A stretch of 64,000 nucleotides of DNA, from contig JAGYIL010000001.1 in assembly GCA_018402545.1 (NCBI GenBank), forward strand, positions 1,736,001 through 1,800,000. Direction: 5' to 3'. Source of the stretch: Saccharospirillum sp. GTDB lineage: Bacteria > Pseudomonadota > Gammaproteobacteria > Pseudomonadales > Natronospirillaceae. Below, one piece after another: positions 47,624-57,009 of the stretch (the stretch's first letter is position 1; each line of letters begins with the position of its first letter). The notes under the pieces are model-generated. The model saw only the letters and a list, made by a program, of their open reading frames with translations, had not been told where the DNA came from and did not search any database. The position numbers and the translations under genes are program-made.

Positions 47624-48274
47624 TCACAGCTTCGAAACAATCTTATCCCGAATATCCTCAAAGCTACCAATACCCGGCACATGAATGTACTTCGGCGCCA
47701 CCTCCGGCTCTTTTGCCGCCAGGTCCTTGTAGAAGCCAATCAGCGGCTCGGTCTGGGCGTGGTAGACCTCCAGGCGCTTGGCGACGGTTTCTTTCTTGTC
47801 GTCTTCGCGCTGCACCAGCGGGTCGCCGGTTTCATCGTCCTTGCCTTCCTGCTTGGGCGGGTTGTTGTCGACGTGGTACACGCGGCCTGAGGCTTCGTGT
47901 ACACGGCGGCCGCTGAGGCGCTTGATGATTTCTTCATCGGGAACGTCGATGTCGATGACGTAGTCGATGCGAATGCCTTCGTTCTTCAGGGCTTCAGCCT
48001 GGGGGATGGTACGCGGGAAGCCGTCGAACAGGCAGCCATTGGCGCAATCCGGTTGCGTCAGGCGCTCTTTGATCAGTTCAATGATGGTTTCATCCGAGAC
48101 CAGGCCGCCAGAGGCCATGACTTCCTTGACCTTCACGCCCAGAGGGCTGCCCGCTTTAACCGCAGCACGCAGCATGTCGCCGGTGGAGATTTGCGGAATC
48201 TGAAATTTTTCGGTGATGTATTGGGCTTGCGTCCCTTTACCGGCACCAGGTGCACCCAGCAGAATAATGCGCAT
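47624..48274 (-). CDS. adk: Adenylate kinase
   Basis: 216 aa, long type. Interconverts ATP + AMP and 2 ADP. P-loop [10 protein letters not shown] (residues 7-16), NMP site [17 protein letters not shown], and a full LID insertion ([19 protein letters not shown]...). ATG has GAGGAG upstream. Its 5' side faces the 145-bp repeat array and then ppc. Confidence 0.97.
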   Translation of the reverse strand: MRIILLGAPGAGKGTQAQYITEKFQIPQISTGDMLRAAVKAGSPLGVKVKEVMASGGLVSDETIIELIKERLTQPDCANGCLFDGFPRTIPQAEALKNEGIRIDYVIDIDVPDEEIIKRLSGRRVHEASGRVYHVDNNPPKQEGKDDETGDPLVQREDDKKETVAKRLEVYHAQTEPLIGFYKDLAAKEPEVAPKYIHVPGIGSFEDIRDKIVSKL

Positions 48275-48631
48275 AGATGGCGAGCTCCTCGTTAATGTTT
48301 AATCTTGAAAAACATGGTTAAAAAAGTCTGAACCGACTGAGCGATCCACTCGTTATTGCAAATTCAGTATCCTATTCAGGGGTCGTGAGCCAGATACCCC
48401 CTGTGAACGCTAGGAGTGCGGCTCCGGTCTGAGCGTCAGTAGGTTGCTCAATGTGGCGGCAACTACCGGGAAAATCGTTTAATTCCTGTTATTTTTGGTG
48501 ATCTTGATGCAGTGTCGAACTTGTAGGCCTGCATCAGCCAGACGCTAAGATACCCGCCAAGGCCGCCAAGCTCAACCATTGGCGGTTAGACTTCAGTCGA
48601 TAGACAGAGTGTACCAGCCTGCTTTTACACA
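48275..48631. other. Non-coding 5' region of adk
   Basis: 357 bp between the adk start and the repeat array. Must contain the adk promoter. A short GGGGT...ACCCC stem lies near 48379-48400. No RNA family or gene recognised. Confidence 0.4.
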
Positions 48632-49482
48632 GGGAGGCCACTCTGTGGGCGACTGGAAGCATCCTTGCCGGTGAATATAGCCACTGCCCAAAAGGTCAAT
48701 GTTACCGGTTGGTTATTCTCCCCGTCACCCAGAGGACTGGCTTCCCACAAAGGATGAAACAACCATCCTACCAGTGGGAGGCCAGTCCCCTGGGCGACTG
48801 GTAGCATCCTCAGCGGTGAATAGAACCACCGCCCTAAAGGCCAATGTCACCGGTTGGTTATTCTCCCCGTCACCCAGAGGACTGGCTTCCCACAAAGGAT
48901 GAAACAACCATCCTACCAGTGGGAGGCCAGTCCCCTGGGCGACTGGAAGCATCCATGCGGGTGAATATAGCCACTGCCCAAAAGGCCAATGTCACCGGTT
49001 GGTTATTCTCCCCGTCACCCAGAGGACTGGCTTCCTACGAAAGATGAAACAACCATCCTACCAGTGGGAGGCCAGTCCTCTGGGCGACTGGAAGCATCCT
49101 TGCCGGTGAATATAGCCACTGCCCAAAAGGCCAACGTCACCGGTTGGTTATTCTCCCCGTCACCCAGAGGACTGGCTTCCCACAAAAGATGAAACAACCA
49201 TCATACCAGTGGGAGGCCAATTCCCCTGGGCGACTGGAAGCATCCTTGCCGGTGAATATAGCCACTGCCCAAAAGGCCAACGTCACCGGTTGGTTATTCT
49301 CCCCGTCACCCAGAGGACTGGCTTCCCACAAAAGATGAAACAACCATCATACCAGTGGGAGGCCAATTCCCCTGGGCGACTGGAAGCATCCTCGCCGGAG
49401 AATATAGCCACTGCCCAAAAGGCCAATGTCACCGGTTGGTTATGCTCCCTGTCACCCAGAGAACTGGCTTCCTATACAAGAA
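48632..49482. repeat. Tandem array of six 145-bp palindromic units between adk and ppc
   Basis: GACTGG of each unit falls at 48651, 48796, 48941, 49086, 49232 and 49378 (period 145, 145, 145, 146, 146). Each junction is a 75-nt imperfect palindrome: the arm GTCACCCAGAGGACTGGC pairs with GCCAGTCCCCTGGGCGAC, with inner CCCAC/GTGGG and GGATG/CATCC stems. Spacers carry a second hairpin CCGGTGA...TCACCGG. 145 is not a multiple of three and no frame persists. Confidence 0.92.
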
Positions 49483-49497
49483 TAAACCCCGGCTCTG

Positions 49498-52113
49498 TTA
49501 CCCCGTGTTGCGCATGCCGGCTGAAATGCCGGCCATGGTGACTTTCAGGGCGCGCTCCAGTTGTGGGTCAAGATTCCCCGTTTTACGGGCCCGTTTCAGC
49601 AATTCGGCCTGCAAGTAGTTCAGCGGGTCGGTGTAGGGGTTGCGCACCAGAATCGATTGCGCCAGCAGCGGGTCGCTTTCCAGCAGTACCTGCTGCTTCT
49701 TGATCTGGTTAAGCAACACTTCACTGGCTTTCAGGTCTTCACGCAGGTCTTCGCCCAGGTCGTGCAATTCAGGTGGTACCAGCTGTTGCTCGTAATAGGC
49801 CGTGATGGAGCCGTCGGCCTTGCCCAGCACCATTTCCAGCAAGTCGAGGAAGCTGCTGAAGAAAGTCCAGTTCTCAACCATGTCCTGCAGCAGTTCCGGG
49901 TTGGTCGCCAGCCCATGCTCCAGCGCCTGGCGCGCACCCAGCCAGGAGGGCATGTTCAGCCGCACCTGCATCCAGGCGAATACCCAGGGAATGGCGCGCA
50001 GGCTTTCAACACCGCCGGTTGCCTTGCGTTTGGCCGGTCGGCTGCCCAGTGCCAGCATGCCCAGTTCCTGTTCGGGGGTCAGGCTTCTGAAATAGGGCAC
50101 AAAGCGCTCATCGTGCCGTACCACCGAGCGGTAACGCTCCAGGCTGGCCTTCGACATCGCTTCCATCAAGTCACGCCATTCGGGTTTGGGCGCGGCGCTC
50201 GGTTCCAGGGTGGCGCGCAGTGTCGCCGCCACATAAATGCTGAGGCTGCGCACAGCCACCCGGGGCATGCCGAACTTGTAGCGAATCATCTCACCCTGTT
50301 CGGTGACCCGAATGGCACCGCGCACCGACCCGGGCGGTTGGGAGGCCATGGCCTTTTCAACCGGACCACCGCCCCGGCCGACGGTGCCGCCCCGGCCGTG
50401 GAACAGCATCAGGTGAATGTCGTTATCGCTGGCCAGTTTGACCAGACGCTCCTGTGCCTTGTACTGAGCCCAGGTAGCGGTCAGTTTGCCGGCATCCTTG
50501 GCGGAGTCCGAATAACCAATCATCACTGTTTGTTTGCCACCGCAATACTCGCGGTACCAGGGCAGTGACCAGAGTTTTTCCATGACCGACACCGAGCGGT
50601 CGAGGTCATCCAGGGTTTCAAACAGGGGAACGATGGGCACGTTCCAGTCGAGGCCGCTTTCTTTTAACAGCAAGGCAACGGCGAGCACGTCTGAAGGGTG
50701 CTTGGCCATCGAAATGATGTAGCTCGATAACACCTCGGCTGGTTCCTCCGCCAGAATGCGGGCGGTATCCAGTACTTCCCGGGTATCCGCTCCCGGTTCC
50801 CAGTGGCGCGGAATCAGCGGACGGCGACTGCCCAGTTGTTCCAGCAAAAAGGCTTCTCGCTGGTCTTCATCCCAGTCTTTGTAGTCGCCAAGGCCCAAAT
50901 AGCGGGTCACTTCATCGATGGCCAGTATGTGGCGCTCGCTGTCCTGGCGAATATCGAGCGGCACCAGGTTGACGCCAAAGCAGTGCACACGCCGAATGCA
51001 ATCGAGCAGCGCACCGTTGGCAATGCGGCTCATACCGCACTCCAGCAGAGAGTCGTAACAGGTCATCAGCGGGGCGAGAATATCGTCGCGGGTGACAATA
51101 ACGTCATCCGGCGCGGCCAGCGTTTCGCCCTGAACCCGGCGTTCGGCCCAGGCCAGGGTATGTTCCAGCCGGGCGCGCAAGCCGTGCAGTTTGGCGCGGT
51201 AGGGCGTTGGTGTTTCACCCACCTCGGCCATCAAATCGGCACTGGCTTCGCTCATGCTGAGGTCACCGGCCAGATCGTGAATGTCTTTCAGGTACAGGTC
51301 GGCTGCCATCCAGCGCCCGAGCAATATCACTTCCTGAGTAACCTTGTGGGTAACGTTCGGGTTGCCGTCGCGGTCGCCGCCCATCCAGGAGTAAAAGTGG
51401 AACGGTGAGGCGTCGACGCTCAAGCCCTGGCCTAGGCGAGAGCGGGCTGTGCGGTCGAGCTCGCGCAGAAATTGCGGCACGGCGTGCCAGAGCGAGTTTT
51501 CGATAACGGCGAAGCCCCATTTGGCCTCATCGACGGCGGTCGGCCGTTCGTCCCGAATCTCGTTGGTGTGCCAGATCTCGTTCACCGTACGGCGCAGGTT
51601 CGATTTCAGCTCGGTGCGTTCATAGCGCAGCAGGTCGTTGCGTTTCAGGTCGGCGAGGTCTTCGGCAATGCGTTCATGTTTGCGAATCAGGGTTCGGCGC
51701 GTCACTTCGGTGGGGTGGGCGGTCAGCACCAGTTCAATGTTCAGGTTGCGCAGGGCATCGGCCACGCTGTCTTTGCCGAGGGTATCGACCAGCTGTTCCA
51801 GCGTGTCCTCCACCGCTTCACGCTGATTGGCCTCGGCACTGGAGAAGAATTGCTGGTCGGCAATATTGGCCAGGTTCAGGAACTGACTGAAGGCTCGCAC
51901 GATAGGCAGCACGTCGTCGTCTTCCAGGCTCGACAGCACATCGATCAGTGGTTGCGGGTCGCTGCTTTCGGCAGTATTAACGGCCTTGCCAAGACGGCGA
52001 ATTTCTTCAACCTTGCGGAACAGCTCCGGGCCACGGGTTTCCAGCAGGGTATCGCCCAGCAGTTCGCCCAGCAGACGTACGTTTTCACGCAGGGTGTCAG
52101 GAATTACAGTCAT
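49498..52113 (-). CDS. ppc: Phosphoenolpyruvate carboxylase
   Basis: 871 aa (E. coli 883). Carboxylates PEP to oxaloacetate. Catalytic signatures: LTAHPTEVTRRTL (catalytic His) about residue 135, GYSDSAKDAGK (540s), FHGRGGTVGRGGGP (570s), and the C-terminal QQLVPPELHD... to AGMRNTG with the conserved terminal Gly. Opposes PpsA metabolically at the PEP node. Neighbour of adk as in pseudomonads. Its 3' end touches the repeat array. Confidence 0.97.
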   Translation of the reverse strand: MTVIPDTLRENVRLLGELLGDTLLETRGPELFRKVEEIRRLGKAVNTAESSDPQPLIDVLSSLEDDDVLPIVRAFSQFLNLANIADQQFFSSAEANQREAVEDTLEQLVDTLGKDSVADALRNLNIELVLTAHPTEVTRRTLIRKHERIAEDLADLKRNDLLRYERTELKSNLRRTVNEIWHTNEIRDERPTAVDEAKWGFAVIENSLWHAVPQFLRELDRTARSRLGQGLSVDASPFHFYSWMGGDRDGNPNVTHKVTQEVILLGRWMAADLYLKDIHDLAGDLSMSEASADLMAEVGETPTPYRAKLHGLRARLEHTLAWAERRVQGETLAAPDDVIVTRDDILAPLMTCYDSLLECGMSRIANGALLDCIRRVHCFGVNLVPLDIRQDSERHILAIDEVTRYLGLGDYKDWDEDQREAFLLEQLGSRRPLIPRHWEPGADTREVLDTARILAEEPAEVLSSYIISMAKHPSDVLAVALLLKESGLDWNVPIVPLFETLDDLDRSVSVMEKLWSLPWYREYCGGKQTVMIGYSDSAKDAGKLTATWAQYKAQERLVKLASDNDIHLMLFHGRGGTVGRGGGPVEKAMASQPPGSVRGAIRVTEQGEMIRYKFGMPRVAVRSLSIYVAATLRATLEPSAAPKPEWRDLMEAMSKASLERYRSVVRHDERFVPYFRSLTPEQELGMLALGSRPAKRKATGGVESLRAIPWVFAWMQVRLNMPSWLGARQALEHGLATNPELLQDMVENWTFFSSFLDLLEMVLGKADGSITAYYEQQLVPPELHDLGEDLREDLKASEVLLNQIKKQQVLLESDPLLAQSILVRNPYTDPLNYLQAELLKRARKTGNLDPQLERALKVTMAGISAGMRNTG

Positions 52114-52393
52114 GTGTCGATCTCTCCCGGGAAAAGGTTAACTTTGGCAACCGATGCTTTAGAATGCGCTCCCTGCACCGGTGCACCGAACAAGTGCTTG
52201 CTACAGAGGCAAACCCTGTAGTCGTACTTTTCTTTCATTTTTTTTGTGCAGCGTGCAAACGACAGAGTGGCTTGATAGTACTAATAACCCTGTCACTGCG
52301 CCCCTCTTTCAATACGGACGGAGCTGGCGAAGGGACTACAACGCCTGGCCGGATTGTAACTTTACAACATTTCGCCTCAAAATAGGATGACCC

Positions 52394-53743
52394 ATGAGTG
52401 TATTCAGATCTGTGAATCCAGCCAGTCAGGAATGCCTGTTCGAGGCAAAAGGCTGGTCACAGACTGAAACGATTGACGTTCTGAATCGCCAGCAGACAGT
52501 ATGGCCTGCACTGGCAGCATTGCCACTGGCACAGCGCATGGGCTGGCTTGAAGCGCTCGCCGGGTTATTGGCGACGCAGAAAGACCCTCTGGCCCGGCAG
52601 ATCAGCCGGGAGATGGGCAAGCCCCTTGCTCAGTCACTGGCTGAACTGAGCAAGACGATCGATTTGATCGGATACCTGGTTGCACAGGGCCCCGCTGCGC
52701 TGGAGCAAACCGATGTGCAACCGGATGCCGTGCTGAGCTTTGAACCCTGGGGTGGCATTCTCGGCATCATGCCCTGGAATTACCCGGTCTGGCAGGTCTG
52801 CCGCTTTGCGCTGCCAGCGTTGCTGGCGGGCAATACGGTGGCCATTAAACCCGCCCCAAATGTCTGGCTCAGTTCCAGGATGCTCATCGATCTGATGCAC
52901 CAGGCTGGTTTTCCAGCCGATGCGGTAACCCTGTTGCAGATCGATATCGATGTGCTGCCCGCGGTCTACGATCACCCTCATTTGCGCCAGGTGCACTTTA
53001 CCGGCAGCAGCAATGCAGGCCGGGCCATCGCGGTGGCCTGTGCAGAACGGCTGATTCCCAGCACCCTTGAGCTGGGTGGCAGCGATGTATGGCTGCTGAC
53101 CGAAAGTGGCGATCTGAATGCCTTTGTCGACAACGCCCTGGCATCGCGGCTCAATAATTCGGGCCAGAGCTGTCTCTGTGCCAAACGCTGGCTGGTACCG
53201 GAAACCCGGCTGGATGCCGTCCTGGCCCGGGTGCAGGAACGTCTGGCGGACTTCACGCCGGCAGAACCGGAATCAGAAGGCTGCACGCTGGGCCCTCTGG
53301 CCCGGCCCGACATTCGCGACCGACTGCTCCAGCAGTGGCACAACCTGAAAGTAACCGCGACCCGGCATAGCGAAGACCCTAACGTAGAGGGGCTTTACGT
53401 CAGCCCGGCCTGGGCGGTAACCGATGACCCGATGACGAGCCCGGTATGGCCGGATGAGATTTTTGGCCCGGTACTGCAACTGGCGGCCTATACAACGGTT
53501 GATCAGGCGGTTCAGTGGGCCAATCGAAGCCGGTATGGGTTGGGCGGGGCGGTCTGGAGTGGTTCAGTTGAGGAAGCAACTGGAATCGCGCGCAGGCTGA
53601 CTACTCGCAACGTAGCCATTAACAAGCCGATGCGCAGTCGCATCGATGTGCCGTTCGGTGGTATGGGCGAGTCAGGCTGGGGGGTTGAGCTGGGCGTCAG
53701 TGGGTTGCAGGCGATTACACGGCGGCAAACCCGGTATTTCTAA
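52394..53743 (+). CDS. Aldehyde dehydrogenase family protein, succinate-semialdehyde dehydrogenase-like
   Basis: 449 aa, the short Sad/YneI-like type. Oxidises an aldehyde with NAD(P). Catalytic Glu in LELGGSDVWL and nucleophilic Cys in NNSGQSCLCAKR; N-terminal EPWGGILGIMPWNYPVWQ and FGPVLQ also visible. Start ATG has AGGA about ten bases upstream. Divergent from ppc, alone in its unit. The substrate assignment is by subfamily resemblance only. Confidence 0.85.
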   Translation: MSVFRSVNPASQECLFEAKGWSQTETIDVLNRQQTVWPALAALPLAQRMGWLEALAGLLATQKDPLARQISREMGKPLAQSLAELSKTIDLIGYLVAQGPAALEQTDVQPDAVLSFEPWGGILGIMPWNYPVWQVCRFALPALLAGNTVAIKPAPNVWLSSRMLIDLMHQAGFPADAVTLLQIDIDVLPAVYDHPHLRQVHFTGSSNAGRAIAVACAERLIPSTLELGGSDVWLLTESGDLNAFVDNALASRLNNSGQSCLCAKRWLVPETRLDAVLARVQERLADFTPAEPESEGCTLGPLARPDIRDRLLQQWHNLKVTATRHSEDPNVEGLYVSPAWAVTDDPMTSPVWPDEIFGPVLQLAAYTTVDQAVQWANRSRYGLGGAVWSGSVEEATGIARRLTTRNVAINKPMRSRIDVPFGGMGESGWGVELGVSGLQAITRRQTRYF

Positions 53744-53744
53744 A

Positions 53745-53848
53745 TCAAGGTTCAGTGTTTACTCGGGAGACTAACACTGGGTGCCGGGTATACCCCTGTG
53801 CCCAGTGCGTACCAATGCCTATCACATAACCCGGACTCCGAACCTTGA
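53745..53848. repeat. Inverted repeat after the aldehyde dehydrogenase gene
   Basis: TCAAGGTTC (53745-53753) and GAACCTTGA (53840-53848) enclose an inner CACTGGG/CCCAGTG hairpin with GGGTATACCC at its top. The inner GGTGCCGGGT resembles outer bases of the large palindromes, so it may be a decayed copy; it may also act as a terminator. Confidence 0.5.
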
Positions 53849-53876
53849 ATTTGGAATGTACCCATGACGGTGGCAT

Positions 53877-54425
53877 TTACCCCATCTGTTTCGGCCGATG
53901 CACCACCGAATTAAGCACCGGCACATGCTCGGTATCCAAATGCTCCAGGTAATGCTCAAGCGTTACCTTAACGGTCAGAAACGCGATCTCATCCCAGGGA
54001 ATGTCCTGGTGATGAAATAGCACCACTTCACTGCTTTCGGGCGTGGTTTCGAACGAAAAGTCGGGCATATCGATCCGGTAAAACACATGCACCTGGTCAA
54101 AGTCCGGCAGGCTGACCATCGACAGCAGTTGCGGGTTCTTCCCCATCACGCGCGATTCCTCGACCGTCTCCCGCAGCGCACCTTCAACCGTCGTTTCACC
54201 GTTTTCCATAAAGCCGGCGGGCAGGGTCCAGTAGCCATGGCGGGGTTCAATGGCGCGTCGGCAGAGTAATATCCGGCCATCGGGGGCTACCGGCAAGGTC
54301 CCGGTAATGACGCGAGGGTTCTGATAGTGGACCGTACCGCACTGGTCGCACATAAAGCGGGGGCGGTTATCGAGTTCCGGGGTGTCGAATCGCACCCGGT
54401 GACCGCAATGGCTGCAAAAATTCAT
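53877..54425 (-). CDS. Nudix hydrolase with N-terminal zinc ribbon
   Basis: 182 aa. Zinc ribbon Cys4/Cys7...Cys26/Cys29 (CSHCG, CDQCG), then the Nudix domain with the box at about residues 71-93 (GFMENGETTVEGALRETVEES, complete GX5EX7REUXEE pattern). The family hydrolyses nucleoside-diphosphate derivatives such as ADP-ribose or NADH. Exact substrate unknown. The DUF3135 gene precedes it on the same strand by 40 bases, so they may be co-transcribed. Confidence 0.88.
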   Translation of the reverse strand: MNFCSHCGHRVRFDTPELDNRPRFMCDQCGTVHYQNPRVITGTLPVAPDGRILLCRRAIEPRHGYWTLPAGFMENGETTVEGALRETVEESRVMGKNPQLLSMVSLPDFDQVHVFYRIDMPDFSFETTPESSEVVLFHHQDIPWDEIAFLTVKVTLEHYLEHLDTEHVPVLNSVVHRPKQMG

Positions 54426-54465
54426 GGATAAAATGGTTCGTTGTGGGTTCTTTGCGACAAGCCTA

Positions 54466-54843
54466 TCAGGACTTCGGCGGCGCGTCTTGAACCGGCCGGG
54501 GAAATTCGAGAATCACCGCGTTGTGATCCGGCTCGGCCCGGGCTCCGACGCTGGTCAGGCCATCGTAATACAGTGTATCTTTCAAACATTCGCGCAATCG
54601 GTCGACCCGTTCATGCATGAGTTGAGACATACGAATACAGCATTGCATCGGATTTTTAGCCCGGCGGCGTTCCATATCGAGCACAAACTGAAGGCCCTGC
54701 AATTGCGCCCGCTGGTGGCTCGGCGCCCGTTCAATGACCTCGGCGACCAGTTGGCTGCGCAGGGTTTCCAGCGCTTCGGGGTCTTCATCAGCCAGCGCTT
54801 TGAGGGTATCGAAGGCGGGTAGTTCGATTACAGGGTTGGCCAT
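54466..54843 (-). CDS. DUF3135 domain protein
   Basis: 125 aa. N-terminal ELPAFDTLKALADEDPEALETLR is the DUF3135 pattern, followed by AQLQGLQFVLDMERRRAKNP and RMSQLMHERVDRL. Soluble, helical; function unknown. ATG 54843 is chosen because GGAG lies six bases before it; GTG one codon earlier is the alternative. Upstream of the Nudix gene on the same strand. Confidence 0.75.
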   Translation of the reverse strand: MANPVIELPAFDTLKALADEDPEALETLRSQLVAEVIERAPSHQRAQLQGLQFVLDMERRRAKNPMQCCIRMSQLMHERVDRLRECLKDTLYYDGLTSVGARAEPDHNAVILEFPRPVQDAPPKS

Positions 54844-55079
54844 CACAGTCTCCGTATGGATGGGTTACCAGCAAAGTAAGGTCTACAACCTACTTTCCGT
54901 TACCTTATACTGGGTGTTAACCAGACTCGTCCTTGTTCAATTTAATCTAGCACTACTGAGTGGCAAATGGCAGTGACACTGTTCAAAAAACAGTCTATTT
55001 ACGGTTGCTCCGTAAAGGTCATGAAAACGGTCGGTGCGCTACACCACTCACAGCGCTGTAAACGTGCGAAAATAAGGCC

Positions 55080-55697
55080 ATGACTGCTTATTCCCCGTTT
55101 TTTCAGCAACTGGAACGCCGGTTGACGACCCATGAACCGCGGCTGCTATCGCTCGACCAACCGCGAGCGGGTGTGCTGGTGCCGCTTGTCGACAGCGCCG
55201 GTGAACCCTCTCTGCTGCTGACGGTTCGGGCCAGTCATTTGAAATCGCACCCTGGTGATATCGCGTTTCCTGGGGGAATGTGGGAGCCCGAAGACACATC
55301 AATACAGGCCACCGCATTGCGCGAAACGCACGAAGAACTGAACTTGTCGCCCGATCTCATTAAAGTGCTGGGCCCATTGTCGACCGGTTTGTCGAAGAAC
55401 GGGGTTCAGGTATTTCCGTTCGTTGGCAAGGTATCGAGCCTCGATCAGTGTGTGGCCAGTCCGGATGAAATAGCCGAGTGGTTTACGGTGCCCTGGGCAT
55501 TTTTTACCGATACCGCGCCGCGGATGCAGCCCATCGAACGCCATGGCATTTCGTTTCAGATCCCGCATTACGATTTTGACGGGCACCACATCTGGGGCCT
55601 GACGGCGATGATTCTGCTCGAACTGGTCAACCTGACCGAGGGAACCGATTGGCCATTACCTGCCTTTACCGGTGTCACCCGACCAGGTCGATTGTGA
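55080..55697 (+). CDS. CoA pyrophosphatase, Nudix family (NudL-like)
   Basis: 205 aa. The UPF0035/NudL signature LLTVRASHLKSHPGDIAFPGG comes immediately before the Nudix box (GGMWEPEDTSIQATALRETHEEL). Family members hydrolyse CoA to 3',5'-ADP and phosphopantetheine. The C-terminal half has the family YDFDGHHIWGLTAMIL. Divergent from the DUF3135 gene; followed by the hairpin element at 55764. Confidence 0.9.
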   Translation: MTAYSPFFQQLERRLTTHEPRLLSLDQPRAGVLVPLVDSAGEPSLLLTVRASHLKSHPGDIAFPGGMWEPEDTSIQATALRETHEELNLSPDLIKVLGPLSTGLSKNGVQVFPFVGKVSSLDQCVASPDEIAEWFTVPWAFFTDTAPRMQPIERHGISFQIPHYDFDGHHIWGLTAMILLELVNLTEGTDWPLPAFTGVTRPGRL

Positions 55698-55763
55698 TGC
55701 CAGGGGAAGATGGCCGGAATGTGATAAGACGCATGTTTACCGGACGCTGTGTTATACTCCCGA

Positions 55764-55925
55764 CAGGGTGTTGAAAAAGGCCTCCTGCCTTTTTCAAACC
55801 ACGAGAATCAAAAATTGCGATTTTTGGTTCTCTCACAAAATTAATGACTTAACAGTCATCAATTTTGCCGGAACATCCATGTTCCGGTAGCAGGCCGCTA
55901 AAATTCGATGAATTTCAATAGCCTG
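55764..55925. repeat. MITE-like element with five consecutive hairpins
   Basis: Ends CAGGGTGTTGAAA... and ...TTTCAATAGCCTG are imperfect inverted repeats (2 mismatches in 13). Five helices in a row: TTGAAAAAGGC/GCCTTTTTCAA (55771-55797), GAGAATCAAAAAT/ATTTTTGGTTCTC (55803-55832), CAAAATT-A-ATGACT/AGTCAT-C-AATTTTG (55836-55867), CCGGAACAT/ATGTTCCGG (55868-55887), TAGCAGGC/GCCTGCTA (55888-55928) with inner AAATTC/GAATTT. No coding frame. Confidence 0.8.
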
Positions 55926-56013
55926 CTAGGCGGACTTTTGCCAGAGGTACTTGCAAGGGTCCGGGTTCATCACAGGGTTCTGCGAACATGGATGGGGCAG
56001 GTGGTTAGCAAGC

Positions 56014-57009
56014 ATGTCTGAAACACGAAAACTGATTATGGTGGCGTCACTCGAACGTCACCTCGTAAAGGAACGCAATGTGCTGTTTGAAGCCATCATG
56101 GCGCAACAGTGTGTTCCCACCGGCTTGCCGTTTCCGGCCGTCTCTGCGAATTACCTCTGGAAACTGAACCAACTTGCCTTAAGCGATGCAGACTATGTGT
56201 TCCTGCTGGTCGGTAACGAGTATGGGCCGCTGACGGAGCAGGGCGTCGGCTATTTGCATCAGGCTTACGCCACCGTTCGTGCCCAGCACAAAACCCCTGT
56301 TGCCTTTATCTACACCGGCCATGAAATTCCCAGCCCCAGCGAAATCGATAAAACCCGCCTGAACCAGCTGGTTGGGTTGCTGAAGACCGGTATCTATTAC
56401 GAGTGGGATGGCGAAGAAACGCTGCGTGATGTAACCGAGCGAGCCATCGAACAGGTGATGGAAGAGCATCCGGCACCCGGTTGGCAAAAGGCGGGCGCGG
56501 TAACTGAATCGTCTTCGGAGCTGGCTGCATTGCGTGCCGAGGTGGAGCGGCTGAAACAGGAATTGTCGGCCGGCCGTTCATCGCGCGCCGCCGCTGACTT
56601 GTCGGCGCTGACCAACCCCCGGTCGGTCTGGCACAGCCAATTCAGTTGCAAGGCGTTTCGTGAAGGGCAGCTTAAGGTGCTGACCGGCAGTGTCTCCGTT
56701 TCCTGGAAAACCGTTTTTACCTGGCTGGCGGCTCCCTTGTTAACCCCCGTTACCGAAGCACGGGTTAACGCACTGCTGGCCGAGTATCTGCAACCTCTGG
56801 CACTGGTCGACGTCAAGCGTCGCTGGCAGGGCAGCCATGCGGTGGCCGACGTGAAACTCGAACGCGCGGCACTCGATGAAGTTAAACTGCAATTGCATTC
56901 CATGTCGCTGATTCAGTTCGACAACCTTGGCCGCTGGAGCCTCACCGACACCGGTGAATCGGTGGCGTTGAAGACCATTCCTGCAATGGCCAGTCGCCGC
57001 GAAGCCTGA
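56014..57009 (+). CDS. DUF4062 domain protein with coiled coil and C-terminal winged-helix-like region
   Basis: About 331 aa from ATG 56014. Residues 5-145 match DUF4062, a TIR-like flavodoxin-type domain: MVASLERHLVKERNVLFEAI, then ADYVFLLVGNEYGP, VAFIYTG and YYEWDGEETL. A short coiled coil follows (LAALRAEVERLKQEL, about 173-187), and the C-terminus ends in a winged-helix-like wing (QFDNLGRWSLTDTGE). DUF4062 is found in STAND/NLR-like and suspected immune proteins (general knowledge). The start has only a weak ribosome site. The next gene begins within its stop codon (TGATG). Confidence 0.8.
   Translation: MSETRKLIMVASLERHLVKERNVLFEAIMAQQCVPTGLPFPAVSANYLWKLNQLALSDADYVFLLVGNEYGPLTEQGVGYLHQAYATVRAQHKTPVAFIYTGHEIPSPSEIDKTRLNQLVGLLKTGIYYEWDGEETLRDVTERAIEQVMEEHPAPGWQKAGAVTESSSELAALRAEVERLKQELSAGRSSRAAADLSALTNPRSVWHSQFSCKAFREGQLKVLTGSVSVSWKTVFTWLAAPLLTPVTEARVNALLAEYLQPLALVDVKRRWQGSHAVADVKLERAALDEVKLQLHSMSLIQFDNLGRWSLTDTGESVALKTIPAMASRREA

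Noticed and set aside
48463..48579. 38-codon frame upstream of adk (minus strand)
   Set aside because: Short, no clear ribosome site, no similarity recognised; may be chance.
48275..48631. 4.5S RNA or other housekeeping RNA upstream of adk
   Set aside because: No match to conserved SRP RNA loop or other known RNA sequence by eye.
48632..49482. CRISPR array
   Set aside because: The repeat period is 145-146 bp, the whole unit including spacers is repeated, and spacers are not unique. No cas genes are present.
48699..49541. Series of 60-110 aa proteins in the adk-ppc repeat array
   Set aside because: 145-bp period is not a multiple of three; the frames shift between units and occur on both strands. 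They are repeat artefacts.
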